From NCBI RefSeq assembly GCF_000423625.1, contig NZ_AUII01000005.1, positions 62,001 through 126,000 on the forward strand: a stretch of DNA of 64,000 nucleotides, in the 5' to 3' direction. The translations under genes were made by a program, and so were the position numbers. Positions 51,655 through 59,596 of the stretch are shown here, one piece after another; positions within the stretch are counted from its first letter, which is position 1, and every line of letters starts with the position of its first letter. This DNA is from Pseudonocardia asaccharolytica DSM 44247 = NBRC 16224 (lineage in GTDB: Bacteria; Actinomycetota; Actinomycetes; Mycobacteriales; Pseudonocardiaceae). Below the pieces are notes generated by a model that saw nothing but the letters and a program-made list of their open reading frames with translations, made no database searches and had not been told where the DNA came from.

Positions 51655-52395
51655 TCAGCGCCCCTGGTTCGCGACCGCCTTGATCGCGGCTGCCGCGGCA
51701 TCGGGATCCAGATAGGTCCCACCCGCAACGGTCGGACGCAGCTCGTCGTCGAGGTCGTAGCGCAGCGGGATGCCGGTCGGAATGTTCAGCTCGGCGATAT
51801 CGGCGTCGGAGATCCCGTCGAGGTGCTTGACGAGCGCCCGCAGCGAGTTGCCGTGCGCCGCGATCAGGACCGTTCGTCCGGCGCGCAGGTCCGGCACGAT
51901 CGCCGACTCCCAGTACGGCAGGAAGCGCGCGACGACGTCGGCCAGGCATTCGGTGCGGGGCAGGGCCTCGCCGAGGTCCGCGTAGCGCGGGTCTGCGTCC
52001 TGGGAGAACTCGGAGCCGAGCTCGATCGGCGGCGGGGGGACGTCGTAGGAGCGGCGCCAGAGCTTGAACTGCTCCTCGCCGTAGGCCTCCTGGGTCTGCT
52101 TCTTGTTCTTCCCCTGCAGCGCGCCGTAGTGCCGCTCGTTGAGCCGCCAGTCGCGATGCACAGGGATCCAGTGCCGGTCGGCCACGTCCAGCGCGAGGTT
52201 GGCCGTGGAGATCGCTCGGCGAAGCAGGGAGGTGTGCACCACGTCGGGGAGCAATCCGGCCTCGCGCATCATCTCACCACCGCGGCGAGCCTCCTTCTCG
52301 CCGAGTTCGGAGAGCGGTACGTCGACCCATCCGGTGAACAGGTTCTCGGCGTTCCACACGCTCTGCCCGTGCCGGAGCAGCACCAGAATTCCCAT
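51655..52395 (-). CDS. gpmA: 2,3-bisphosphoglycerate-dependent phosphoglycerate mutase
   Basis: The enzyme (246 aa) interconverts 3- and 2-phosphoglycerate in glycolysis. The N-terminal phosphohistidine motif is [20 protein letters not shown], with [19 protein letters not shown], the catalytic Glu in [10 protein letters not shown] and the second His in [14 protein letters not shown]. It is a complete, cytosolic enzyme of normal length. Its position just upstream of senX3-regX3 matches Rv0489-Rv0491. Confidence 0.97.
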   Translation of the reverse strand: MGILVLLRHGQSVWNAENLFTGWVDVPLSELGEKEARRGGEMMREAGLLPDVVHTSLLRRAISTANLALDVADRHWIPVHRDWRLNERHYGALQGKNKKQTQEAYGEEQFKLWRRSYDVPPPPIELGSEFSQDADPRYADLGEALPRTECLADVVARFLPYWESAIVPDLRAGRTVLIAAHGNSLRALVKHLDGISDADIAELNIPTGIPLRYDLDDELRPTVAGGTYLDPDAAAAAIKAVANQGR

Positions 52396-52442
52396 GGGCC
52401 CAGCTTGCCAGCCCCGGGCCGGGGCGAGCAGGACCGATCCGG

Positions 52443-52961
52443 TCAGCCCATGGCGGTGTCGGTCACGGCCTTGCAGGCCCCCGGGATCGGGATCACCCCG
52501 GGCTCCGCCGCCAGCCGCGACAGCGCCGCCTGGCAGATGTCGCGCAGCTGACCGACCTGCTCGGGGGTCAGCCGGTCGAACAGGTTCTCCCGGACGCAGT
52601 GCACGTGCCCCGGCGCCGCCGCGGCGAGCGCGGCGTACCCCGCGCTCGTGAGCTCCGCGAGCGTGCTGCGCCCGTCGTCGGGGCAGGGACGGCGGCGCAC
52701 CCACCCGTTGCGTTCGAGCCGGGCCACCGCGTGCGAGAGCCGGCTCTGCGAGCTGTGGGTGATCGAGGCGAGGTCGCTCATCCGCAGCGTGCGGCCGGGC
52801 ACCTCCGAGAGCATCGCGAGGATCCGGTAGTAGGCGTGCGGCATGCCGGCGTCGCGCTGCAGCTGACGGTCGAGTGCGGCCTCGAGCAGTGACACCATGG
52901 CTACGAACGACAACCAGGCGCCGCGTTCGTCGGGGTTCAGCCAGCGGGTGTCGTCGTCCAC
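52443..52961 (-). CDS. MarR-family transcriptional regulator
   Basis: The 172-residue protein has the winged helix at about residues 45-110: [40 protein letters not shown] and the wing [19 protein letters not shown]. It is divergent from the VOC gene with an 87-bp AT-richer gap that contains a dyad TTGAACGCTCAA, so it probably represses the VOC gene and itself. The inducer is unknown. Confidence 0.88.
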   Translation of the reverse strand: MDDDTRWLNPDERGAWLSFVAMVSLLEAALDRQLQRDAGMPHAYYRILAMLSEVPGRTLRMSDLASITHSSQSRLSHAVARLERNGWVRRRPCPDDGRSTLAELTSAGYAALAAAAPGHVHCVRENLFDRLTPEQVGQLRDICQAALSRLAAEPGVIPIPGACKAVTDTAMG

Positions 52962-52984
52962 GGCGTCGAGACTACCGGAATAAC

Positions 52985-53031
52985 TTGAACTCTCATCTGT
53001 TTGGTCCTATCGTACTTCGTTGAACGCTCAA
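52985..53031. promoter_or_regulatory. Divergent MarR/VOC promoter region with operator-like sites
   Basis: TTGAACGCTCAA (53020-53031) is a 12-bp near-palindrome (10 of 12 symmetric). A related half-site TTGAACTCTCA lies at 52985-52995. Both are in the gap between the divergent starts, the expected place for a MarR dimer site. Confidence 0.5.
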
Positions 53032-53048
53032 TTTTCTCGGAGGCTCCG

Positions 53049-53558
53049 ATGCCCGTGCAGCGCCTGAACCACGCCGTCCTCTACGTCCGCGACGTCGACC
53101 GCAGCGTCGCCTTCTACAGCGAGGCCCTCGGCTTCCGCACCAAGGTCTCCATCCCCGGCCGGGCCGCCTTCCTGCAGGCCGAGGACTCCACGAACGACCA
53201 CGATCTGGGCCTGTTCGCGATCGGGGCGAACGCGGGCGCCTCGCAGGCCGGGCGCGCGACCGTCGGGCTCTACCACCTGGCCTGGGAGGTCGACACCCTC
53301 GCCGAGCTCAAGCGCATCGCGGGCGTGCTTGCCGAACACGGCGCGCTCGTCGGCGCCTCGGACCACGGCACCACCAAGGCGATCTACGCGCAGGATCCCG
53401 ACGGCCTCGAGTTCGAGGTCAGCTGGCTCGTCCCGGCCGATCGACTTCCCGAGCACGTCGAGATGACGACGCAACCGCTCGACCTCGAGGCCGAGATCGC
53501 CCGGTACGGCGCCGAGACCCGCGGCGGGATCGGCGTCTCCGTTCCCGTCTCGCCCTGA
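53049..53558 (+). CDS. VOC-superfamily (glyoxalase/extradiol dioxygenase-like) protein
   Basis: The 169-residue protein starts at an ATG with GGAGG ten bases upstream. The beta-alpha-beta modules are LNHAVLYVRDVDRSVAFYSE (metal-ligand His at the start), GLYHLAWEVDTLAELKRI (second His) and YAQDPDGLEFEVSW (Glu ligand). This His-His-Glu arrangement fits a metal-dependent dioxygenase or glyoxalase-like enzyme acting on an electrophile or catechol. The gene is followed by a strong terminator and is paired with a divergent MarR regulator, so it is probably induced by its substrate. Confidence 0.85.
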   Translation: MPVQRLNHAVLYVRDVDRSVAFYSEALGFRTKVSIPGRAAFLQAEDSTNDHDLGLFAIGANAGASQAGRATVGLYHLAWEVDTLAELKRIAGVLAEHGALVGASDHGTTKAIYAQDPDGLEFEVSWLVPADRLPEHVEMTTQPLDLEAEIARYGAETRGGIGVSVPVSP

Positions 53559-53568
53559 CCCGGTTGCA

Positions 53569-53604
53569 GTGCGGGTCGGCCCGCGCGAACGGGCCGACCC
53601 GCAC
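53569..53604 (+). terminator. Strong terminator hairpin after the VOC gene
   Basis: GTGCGGGTCGGCCCG (53569-53583) pairs perfectly with CGGGCCGACCCGCAC (53590-53604), a 15-bp stem with a 6-nt loop, eleven bases after the stop codon. Confidence 0.88.
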
Positions 53605-53657
53605 GACGTCGGCACGGTCGATATGCCAGAACGACCACCAACGCCGCCTCCTAGTAG

Positions 53658-53674
53658 TTGCAAGAGACTTGCAA
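53658..53674. promoter_or_regulatory. TTGCAAG-AGA-CTTGCAA palindrome
   Basis: This perfect 7-bp dyad with a 3-nt spacer lies in the gap before the MerR-fusion gene, about 85 bp upstream of its start. It looks like a regulator binding site, but no obvious owner is adjacent. Confidence 0.5.
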
Positions 53675-53720
53675 AAGTGTAGCGGGGTGCCGGCTGCTGA
53701 TGTCGGAACCCTCGTTGCCC

Positions 53721-53750
53721 TTGACCCGGTACCCGGGTACAGGGTTCATG
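53721..53750 (+). promoter_or_regulatory. MerR-type promoter with dyad operator
   Basis: TTGACC (53721-53726) is a good -35 box. The dyad ACCCGGTACCC/GGGTACAGGGT (53724-53745, one mismatched pair) fills the long spacer, and a -10-like TTCATG follows. This is the typical MerR activator layout. The GTG start at 53759 is so close that the mRNA is probably leaderless. Confidence 0.6.
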
Positions 53751-53758
53751 CTGGGCGG

Positions 53759-54484
53759 GTGCGGACGAGCGAGGTGGCCGCGCGGGCACGGGTGAACCCG
53801 CAGACGTTGCAGTACTACGAGCGGCGAGGGTTGTTACCGGAGCCGGATCGATCCTCGTCGGGGTACCGCGCGTACGGCCCGCAGGCGGTGCGCATCGTGC
53901 GGTTCATCAAGAGGGCACAGCAGCTGGGCTTCGCGCTCGACGACGTGGAGTCGCTGTTGCATCTGGCCGAGGGTGGGCCAGACAGCTGCGACGCGGTGCG
54001 TGCGATGGCGGTGGAGATGGTGCACACCGAGGGCTGCCCGCACGCCGCGGACTACCTGCCCCGGCTGCGGCGGCTGGTGGCCGACTCCGGCCGCACCGAA
54101 CCGGTCCGGGTGCGGGTCGTCAACGACCCGGACCAGGCGCGGCAGGAGCGGTTCCTCGGCTCGCCCACCATCCGGGTCGACGGCCGCGACGTCGACCCGG
54201 GCGCCGACGAGCGGCGGGACTCCGGCTTGAGCTGCCGGCTCTACGCCGGCCCGGACGGGCTGCGCGGCACCCCGCCCGACGAGTGGGTGCTGAGCCTCCT
54301 GCGCCCGCGCCGGCCGCCGACCGCCGACCGCCGACCGCCGACCGCCGACCGGGAGGAGCATCCCCTCCCCGGCCGGCTGTTCGGCGGGATCGATGCCCTG
54401 CGCACCATCGTGATCAACCGGGGCCGGCACGAACGGGGCCGGCTCGGCGCGCTGCTGCGCCGTATCGACCACTACCTGCCGTAG
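53759..54484 (+). CDS. MerR regulator fused to a thioredoxin-like (DF-family) domain
   Basis: The 241-residue protein starts VRTSEVAARARVNPQTLQYY, the MerR winged helix, then LLPEPDRSSSGYRAYGPQAV and LGFALDDVESLLHLAE. At DAVRAMA, where the MerR dimerisation helix should continue, it switches to VHTEGCPHAADYLPRLRRLV and ERFLGSPTIRVDGRDVDPGA, ending near LSCRLYAGPDG. This matches small thioredoxin-fold proteins found beside mercury genes. The family's usual metal-binding loop and most of the long helix are missing. The C-terminus after residue about 182 is encoded by a heptamer repeat and an unrecognised tail. It may be an in-frame deletion fusion. Confidence 0.75.
   Translation: MRTSEVAARARVNPQTLQYYERRGLLPEPDRSSSGYRAYGPQAVRIVRFIKRAQQLGFALDDVESLLHLAEGGPDSCDAVRAMAVEMVHTEGCPHAADYLPRLRRLVADSGRTEPVRVRVVNDPDQARQERFLGSPTIRVDGRDVDPGADERRDSGLSCRLYAGPDGLRGTPPDEWVLSLLRPRRPPTADRRPPTADREEHPLPGRLFGGIDALRTIVINRGRHERGRLGALLRRIDHYLP
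54317..54351. repeat. Heptamer tandem repeat (CCGACCG)x5 within a coding region
   Basis: Five perfect CCGACCG units lie in the 3' part of the MerR-fusion gene and encode PTADRRPPTADR-type sequence. The unit is not a multiple of three, so a change in copy number would alter the reading frame. Confidence 0.92.
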
Positions 54485-54509
54485 TGCTGTGCCACCGGGC
54501 GGACCGTGC

Positions 54510-55754
54510 TCATCCCACACGTGCTGCCGGATCGGTGCTCCGCCCGCCTGAAGGCTCGTACCTGAGCCGACGGCCGAGTGATCGCATCGCGATAGCGCCC
54601 AGCACCGGCCCGGGTGCGAGCAGCAGGAAGGCGTACCGCCAGCCGAGCTGAGCCGCCAACAAAGGGACGAGGTTCATGCTCACGACGGTCAGCAGGAAGC
54701 CGATCGCGGTCTGCGCAGTCAGAGCGGTACCGACGTAGCGGTGGTCGGCCACCTCACTCAGCGTGGTGGAGAACACGCCGGAGTCCGCGATCACCGCCGC
54801 GCCCCACACCAGCAGTACGGCGATGAGGACGGCCAGCGGCGCCCCATAGATCAGCGGGGACACCAGGCAGCAGGCACCGCTGACCACCAGCGCCGCCGTG
54901 GCCACTGGAGCGCGGCCGTACCGGTCCGCACCCACCCCTCCCACGACCGCGCCCACCGCGCCCGCGCAACCGATCACCACGAAGGCGATCACGCCGAGCA
55001 CCGTTCGCGACGGGTCCGCCGTGCCACCGGCCGCGAGACCGGCCAGCAGGAACGACGGCAGCCACGTCCATAGGGCGTAGAGCTCCCACATGTGGCCGAA
55101 GTACCCCAGGTTGGCCAGCAGGGGGCCGCGCTCCCGGAACATCTCGATCGCATACCGAGGGTTGAGCCGCGCACCCGCCGCACCGATGTGCGGCCCCTGC
55201 CGCACCAGAAGCCCGGCCACCACCGCGGCGACCACCCCCAGCACGGCGGAGGCGAACAGGACGGCTTGCCACGGCAGCCTGCCGAACCCGTTGATCAGGT
55301 GGGGTAACGATGATCCCAGGGTGAGCGCGCCGACCAGGACCCCCAGCGCCTGCCCCCTGCCCGACACCCCGAACCAGGACGCCATCAGCTTCATTCCCAC
55401 GGGATAGATACCGGCGAGGCACGCGCCTGTGACCAGTCGGAGTGCCACCGCGGTCGCGAATCCATCGGCGAGGACCGGGACGGCCGCGGTGCTCGCCGCC
55501 GCGGCGAGTGCGCTACCCATGGTGACGTACTGGGGCGGGAAGCGGTCCGGCAGGTTGAGCAGGGTCGAGACGGCCGCTCCGATCACGAAGCCGACCTGCA
55601 CCGAGGCCGTCAGCCACACCGCCTGGAGGTCGCCGATATGCCAGGCCTCGCGCAGGGCGGGCACGACCGCGGAGGCGGAGAACCACATGACCATGCCCAG
55701 CACCTGCACTGCCGCGATCAGTCCCAGCTGGACATGACGACTGCCGAGGGTCAT
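54510..55754 (-). CDS. MFS transporter
   Basis: The 414-residue protein has about 12 membrane helices (VQLGLIAAVQVLGMVMWFSA at the start, later LGYFGHMWELYALWTWLPSF). The MFS loop-2/3 motif is weak (LRLVTGACLAGIYPVGMKLM is the helix-4 region), and GADRYGRAPVATAALV is the repeated motif in the second half. It resembles cyanate/nitrate-type or drug-type MFS proteins. The substrate is unknown. It is convergent with the MerR-fusion gene and follows osmC on the same strand at 115 bp. Confidence 0.85.
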   Translation of the reverse strand: MTLGSRHVQLGLIAAVQVLGMVMWFSASAVVPALREAWHIGDLQAVWLTASVQVGFVIGAAVSTLLNLPDRFPPQYVTMGSALAAAASTAAVPVLADGFATAVALRLVTGACLAGIYPVGMKLMASWFGVSGRGQALGVLVGALTLGSSLPHLINGFGRLPWQAVLFASAVLGVVAAVVAGLLVRQGPHIGAAGARLNPRYAIEMFRERGPLLANLGYFGHMWELYALWTWLPSFLLAGLAAGGTADPSRTVLGVIAFVVIGCAGAVGAVVGGVGADRYGRAPVATAALVVSGACCLVSPLIYGAPLAVLIAVLLVWGAAVIADSGVFSTTLSEVADHRYVGTALTAQTAIGFLLTVVSMNLVPLLAAQLGWRYAFLLLAPGPVLGAIAMRSLGRRLRYEPSGGRSTDPAARVG

Positions 55755-55868
55755 CGACTATCCCGTCGCCTTTCGTGCGGTCGACTCCCGCGGGGAACGC
55801 CACCGAGAGCCCGGTGTGAAAGGGGCGGGCCTCGCGGTGTGCGGGCCCCACCCCTGCGAGCGGAGTGG

Positions 55869-56441
55869 CTACTTGAGGGTGGTCGTGACGGGGACCGGGT
55901 TGGCGATCGTGTCACGGATGGGTGAACGCTCCTCCACGGCCTTGATCAGGTCTTCCAGCTGTGCGCGGGTGGCCGTGGGACTGACCAGCGACACCTCGAT
56001 GTTGATGCTCTCGGCACCGGGGCGGACCTGCGGACCGACCCCGAGGAAGCCGGCCAGATTGATGTTGAAGTCCGTTTCGATCGTGAAGCTGTCGAGTTCG
56101 ACATCCCGCAGAGCCGCGAGCGAGGTGATCGTGACCGCATAACAACCGATGAGGGCCTGCAGCACATACTCGGCCGGAGAGGTCGCCGTATCGTTGCCGC
56201 CCAAGCTGACGGGCTCATCGACCCGGAACGTGAACCGGCCGGACCGGGCCTGGTCGGTCTGCCCGGCCTGGGTCAGCGGACCGGTCCGGCCGTCAACGGC
56301 CAGGCCGCCGGCGGAGACGCCCGAGACCCGGAAGACGGCATGTCCGAGGTCGGGATTGCGGCGGACCGCCTCGGTGTTCTCCCGCAGCCCCTTCGCGTCG
56401 GCGTAGGGACGGGTGCCGTCGACCGCATTCCTTGTGGTCAT
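55869..56441 (-). CDS. OsmC-family peroxiredoxin-like protein
   Basis: The 190-residue protein has the OsmC/YhfA fold: ATSPAEYVLQALIGCYAVTI with one active-site cysteine, then LDSFTIETDFNINLAGFLGV and a C-terminal PIRDTIANPVPVTTTLK. The second conserved cysteine of classic OsmC, usually in the C-terminal half, is not seen (Ser/Ile there), so it is more like the detoxification-type YhfA group. It would reduce organic peroxides or react with electrophiles. GAGAGGAAC precedes the ATG. A TetR operator lies about 85 bp upstream. Confidence 0.85.
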   Translation of the reverse strand: MTTRNAVDGTRPYADAKGLRENTEAVRRNPDLGHAVFRVSGVSAGGLAVDGRTGPLTQAGQTDQARSGRFTFRVDEPVSLGGNDTATSPAEYVLQALIGCYAVTITSLAALRDVELDSFTIETDFNINLAGFLGVGPQVRPGAESINIEVSLVSPTATRAQLEDLIKAVEERSPIRDTIANPVPVTTTLK

Positions 56442-56525
56442 GATGGTTCCTCTCGGGTGCTCGTGCTCGGCATGACATTTCATGGAGTGGAGTGGCTGAT
56501 GGAGGTATCCGTCGCGAGGCAACAA

Positions 56526-56543
56526 CTACCTACTAGTTGGTAT
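56526..56543. promoter_or_regulatory. TetR operator upstream of osmC
   Basis: CTACCTACTAGTTGGTAT is an 18-bp near-palindrome matching the perfect palindrome in front of the tetR gene (57171-57188) at most positions. It lies between the tetR stop and the osmC start, in the osmC promoter region. Confidence 0.75.
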
Positions 56544-56597
56544 ATATGGGACAGAATTGGGCACAGCTCGGTCGGGGCGCGATCACGTTCGTGACGT

Positions 56598-57161
56598 TCA
56601 GGGGCGGAGCCTGGCGAGCGTGGTCGACACCACTTCATCGAAGAACTCGGTATCGGCCATCGACCGGGCCACGATCAACGCCCCCTGGAACGTGGACAGG
56701 ATGGAACGTGCCGACCAGGCGGGATCGACGTCGACCCGCACCTCCGCCCGGGCCCCGCCCTCCGCCAGCGTTCGGGTCAGCCACGCGATGCTGGCTTCGA
56801 AGAAGCGATCGACCTCCGCCCGGACCCGTTCCGGTATCGCATCGGCCTCGGCGGCCAGCGCGCCGCACGGGCAGATCAGTCCGTGCGGCAGATCGGCCCG
56901 ATAGAGCGTCGAGTAACGCTCCAGCTTGTCGAACGTGTCTCTACCGTCACGGCCGATCCGATCCATCTTGGCCAAGGACTGCGCCCGCCAGGAACTGACC
57001 AGCTCCGCGCCGAGGTCCTCCTTGGTGGGGAAATGGTAGTGAATGCTCGCCTTCCTGATCTTCACGGCGGAGGCCAGATCCGCATAGCTGAATGCGGAAT
57101 AGCCACGACTGCGCACCAGCTCGGTTGCCGCGTCCAGCAATTTGGTTCGGGTATCGGCCAC
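56598..57161 (-). CDS. TetR-family repressor, NemR-like
   Basis: The 187-residue protein has the N-terminal HTH (KLLDAATELVRSRGYSAFSY, ADLASAVKIRKASIHYHFPT, KEDLG) and a ligand domain with LICPCGALAAEADAIPE. The CxCG motif at this position is typical of NemR-like repressors, where cysteines react with electrophiles. The GTG start at 57161 lies 10 bp from a perfect 18-bp palindrome, so it is autoregulated. The second site before osmC makes that gene a likely target. Confidence 0.9.
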   Translation of the reverse strand: MADTRTKLLDAATELVRSRGYSAFSYADLASAVKIRKASIHYHFPTKEDLGAELVSSWRAQSLAKMDRIGRDGRDTFDKLERYSTLYRADLPHGLICPCGALAAEADAIPERVRAEVDRFFEASIAWLTRTLAEGGARAEVRVDVDPAWSARSILSTFQGALIVARSMADTEFFDEVVSTTLARLRP

Positions 57162-57170
57162 GCTCGAAGG

Positions 57171-57188
57171 CTACCTTCTAGAAGGTAG
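57171..57188. promoter_or_regulatory. TetR operator upstream of its own gene
   Basis: CTACCTTCTAGAAGGTAG is a perfect 18-bp palindrome 10 bp upstream of the tetR start codon, in the gap to the divergent small membrane gene. It matches the site before osmC. Confidence 0.85.
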
Positions 57189-57245
57189 ACAAACAAGGAC
57201 CGGCTCGGTGTCCGGTTGGCACGGGCACGCGACGCGGCCACACTC

Positions 57246-57494
57246 ATGCGGATGGAGCCCCCGGGCGGCGAGACCCGGCGCCAGGCGCGGACGGTCGAGA
57301 TCATGCTGGCGGTCGCCCTGGGAACCGCTGTCTTCGTGGCGCCGGCCGCGGGCTTCTGGCGCGTTCGCTGGGCGCTCGGCCTCACGGGCCCGGGTTGGGA
57401 CGTCGCGGCCAGCGCCGTGGTCCGGGGCGCCGCGGCGCTGGGATTGCTCATGACCGTCTGGTGGCTGGTGCGGGCTCGCGACCGTGGACTGTGA
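57246..57494 (+). CDS. Small two-helix membrane protein, unknown
   Basis: The 82-residue frame encodes two hydrophobic helices (IMLAVALGTAVFVAPAAG and ASAVVRGAAALGLLMTVWWL) after a short charged N-terminus (MEPPGGETRRQARTVE). I do not recognise it. It is divergent from tetR and shares the operator region, so it may belong to the same regulon. Confidence 0.5.
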   Translation: MRMEPPGGETRRQARTVEIMLAVALGTAVFVAPAAGFWRVRWALGLTGPGWDVAASAVVRGAAALGLLMTVWWLVRARDRGL

Positions 57495-57597
57495 ACCGAC
57501 CGCCTGAGAGTGTTGGCTGATCGGCACGCCGTCGACAAATATCGGCTGACGACAGCCGCGTTCGTGACGCATGTCGGCGGGGAAGGGACGGCGCCCG

Positions 57598-58821
57598 ATG
57601 AGTGACCATCCCGGGATAGCGGCGGCCGGCGGCCGACGATGGCGGGTCCCGATGCTCGCCCGCGACACGGACGAGCCCCATCGTGTCTCGACGTCCTTGG
57701 AGCTGCTGTTCGACCTGACGTTCGTCGTGGCCGTCGCCGCCGCGGCGGCGCAACTCGCCCATGCCATCGTCGAGAACCACGTGGCGGAGGGCCTGCCCGG
57801 CTACCTGATGGTGTTCTTCGCGATCTGGTGGGCGTGGATGAACTTCACCTGGTTCGCCTCCGCCTACGACTGCGACGACACACCCTACCGCCTGCTGACC
57901 CTCCTGCAGATGGGCGGGGTACTCGTGCTCGCGGCGGGCGTCCCGGCCGCCTTGAACGACAAGAACTTCACCGCGGTGACCATCGGCTACGTGATCATGC
58001 GCGTGGCCATGCTGATGCAGTGGTTGCGCGCCGCGCGCAACGATCCGGCACATCGAGCGGCCGCGCACCGGTACGCGCTCGGCACCGCCGCGGTGCAGAT
58101 CGGCTGGCTCGTTCGGCTGGCGCTACCGGGGACCGCGGGATTCGTCGGCTTCCTGGTCCTCGTCGTCGCGGAGCTCGCGGTGCCCATGTGGGCCGAACGG
58201 CGCAGCGGCACGCCCTGGCACCCCCACCACATCGCGGAGCGCTACGGGCTGTTCACCATCATCGTGCTGGGCGAGAGCGTCCTGGCCGCGTCCCGCGCGC
58301 TCGCCCCGGCGGTTGCGGCGGGCGTCACCCGCGACACCGTCCTGGTCGGCGGCGGGAGCCTGATATTGCTGTTCGCCTGCTGGTGGCTGTACTTCCTCGC
58401 GCCGGCCGGGAAAGGTCTGGCCGAACACCGGGAGCGGTCCTTCTGGTGGGGGTACGGCCACTACGGGATCTTCGCCGGGCTCGCCGCACTCGGCGCGGGC
58501 TTGGAGGTGGTGGCGGAGACGCTGATCCACCCCATCGCCGCACCGGCCGGCGTCGCGGGGTTCGCCGTCGCCGTACCGGTCATGGTCTACCTGCTGCTCG
58601 TGTGGGCGTTGCACGCACCGCTGGAGGCGGCGCCCAACGAGAAGCTCGGCTACGTCCTCGCGGCCTGCGTCCTCCTGGGTGGGATCGGGGCGGCAACCGC
58701 CGTCGGGTTCGCGCTGCCCTGGGCGGTTGTCGCCATGAGCGTCCCGGTCTGGGCGGTCGTCGTGCTGCGGGTGGCCGCCGATCACCGCCACGCCCGTCGC
58801 GGAGTCGGCGCCTCGGCGTGA
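57598..58821 (+). CDS. Low temperature requirement protein A (LtrA) family membrane protein
   Basis: The 407-residue protein has the LtrA family core: STSLELLFDLTFVVAVAAAA near the N-terminus, MVFFAIWWAWMNFTWFASAY, HHIAERYGLFTIIVLGESVL and about ten membrane helices in total. LtrA was named from a Listeria cold-growth mutant. Its function is unknown. GGAAGGGA lies before the ATG at 57598; an ATG 27 bases upstream is also open. It is on its own, without operon partners. Confidence 0.92.
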   Translation: MSDHPGIAAAGGRRWRVPMLARDTDEPHRVSTSLELLFDLTFVVAVAAAAAQLAHAIVENHVAEGLPGYLMVFFAIWWAWMNFTWFASAYDCDDTPYRLLTLLQMGGVLVLAAGVPAALNDKNFTAVTIGYVIMRVAMLMQWLRAARNDPAHRAAAHRYALGTAAVQIGWLVRLALPGTAGFVGFLVLVVAELAVPMWAERRSGTPWHPHHIAERYGLFTIIVLGESVLAASRALAPAVAAGVTRDTVLVGGGSLILLFACWWLYFLAPAGKGLAEHRERSFWWGYGHYGIFAGLAALGAGLEVVAETLIHPIAAPAGVAGFAVAVPVMVYLLLVWALHAPLEAAPNEKLGYVLAACVLLGGIGAATAVGFALPWAVVAMSVPVWAVVVLRVAADHRHARRGVGASA

Positions 58822-58951
58822 GCGGCGCCGGGTCAGCCCGGGCTGTCGCACCGTCCGTGCGCGGCGAACCAGCTGATCCAGCAACGTTGCCCACGGGTCT
58901 CGACGGCGCGGGGACGATAGTGCCGGCGGGTCCAGCTCACGGCGTCGGTTG

Positions 58952-59365
58952 ATGGACGAACTGCGTCGCGGCCCGTGGTGGCTGCCGCGGCTGTCCCTGG
59001 TCGCGGTCTCGGCGACAGGCGCGGTGATAGGCCACGTCCTCGCCACCCGCGCGAGCCTGGAACCGTCGGGCACCGCCGTGCTCGGCCTGGCGCCGTTGGG
59101 CATCGATCCGGCTCACCAGGGACGCGGCGTCGGTACCGCGCTGATGCACGCGATCCTGGCTGCGGCCGAAGCCTGCGATGAGCCGCTGGTCGCGCTGCTC
59201 GGCGCCCCCGCCTACTACCGCCGGTTCGGCTTCAGTGCGGCCGCCGGGCACGGGATCGCGGCCCCGGACCCCACCTGGGCCGCGGCGTTTCAGGCGCGGG
59301 TGCTGTCCGGAACGGTCGTCCCCGGCCGATTCCGCTATGCGCCCCCATTCGATCGCCTCACCTGA
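58952..59365 (+). CDS. GNAT N-acetyltransferase, N-terminally truncated
   Basis: The 137-residue frame starts MDELRRGPWWLPRLSLVAVS, which corresponds to the second strand region of YhbS-like GNAT proteins. The acetyl-CoA binding motif LGIDPAHQGRGVGTALMHAI and the C-terminal LLGAPAYYRRFGFSAAAGHG are intact. The first 30-40 residues of the family (first strand and helix, part of the substrate site) are absent, and no upstream frame supplies them within the 130 bp before it. It could be inactive. There is no strong ribosome-binding site. Confidence 0.75.
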   Translation: MDELRRGPWWLPRLSLVAVSATGAVIGHVLATRASLEPSGTAVLGLAPLGIDPAHQGRGVGTALMHAILAAAEACDEPLVALLGAPAYYRRFGFSAAAGHGIAAPDPTWAAAFQARVLSGTVVPGRFRYAPPFDRLT

Positions 59366-59596
59366 CCCACGCCGTGGGATGGTGGCCCGCTTCCGGCCAG
59401 GGCCCTACGGCCATATTGCGGCTCCGAGCAGGGCAATCCCTGTTCAGACGACGGCTTGTGGGTTCGACGGCCCGAGTCGCCAATCGGCCTACGCGACCCC
59501 TTTGCGCACAGGCGGCGGGCGAACCCGGGTAGCGCGACCTCGCGAGGTACGCGGCCTGGCCTGGCCACTCGGAAGGGGCGCGGCGACGCGCCTGGC
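59366..59596. other. 231-bp gap without recognised features
   Basis: This is the region between convergent genes. A GGTTCGACGGCCC stretch resembles a tRNA T-loop but no tRNA fold can be built around it. Confidence 0.5.

Noticed and set aside
54317-54351. Tandem heptamers considered as a CRISPR-like array
   Set aside because: There are no spacers; the units are directly contiguous 7-mers, and no cas gene is present.
59440-59490. Possible tRNA T-loop GGTTCGACGGCCC
   Set aside because: No matching acceptor, D or anticodon stems were found around it.
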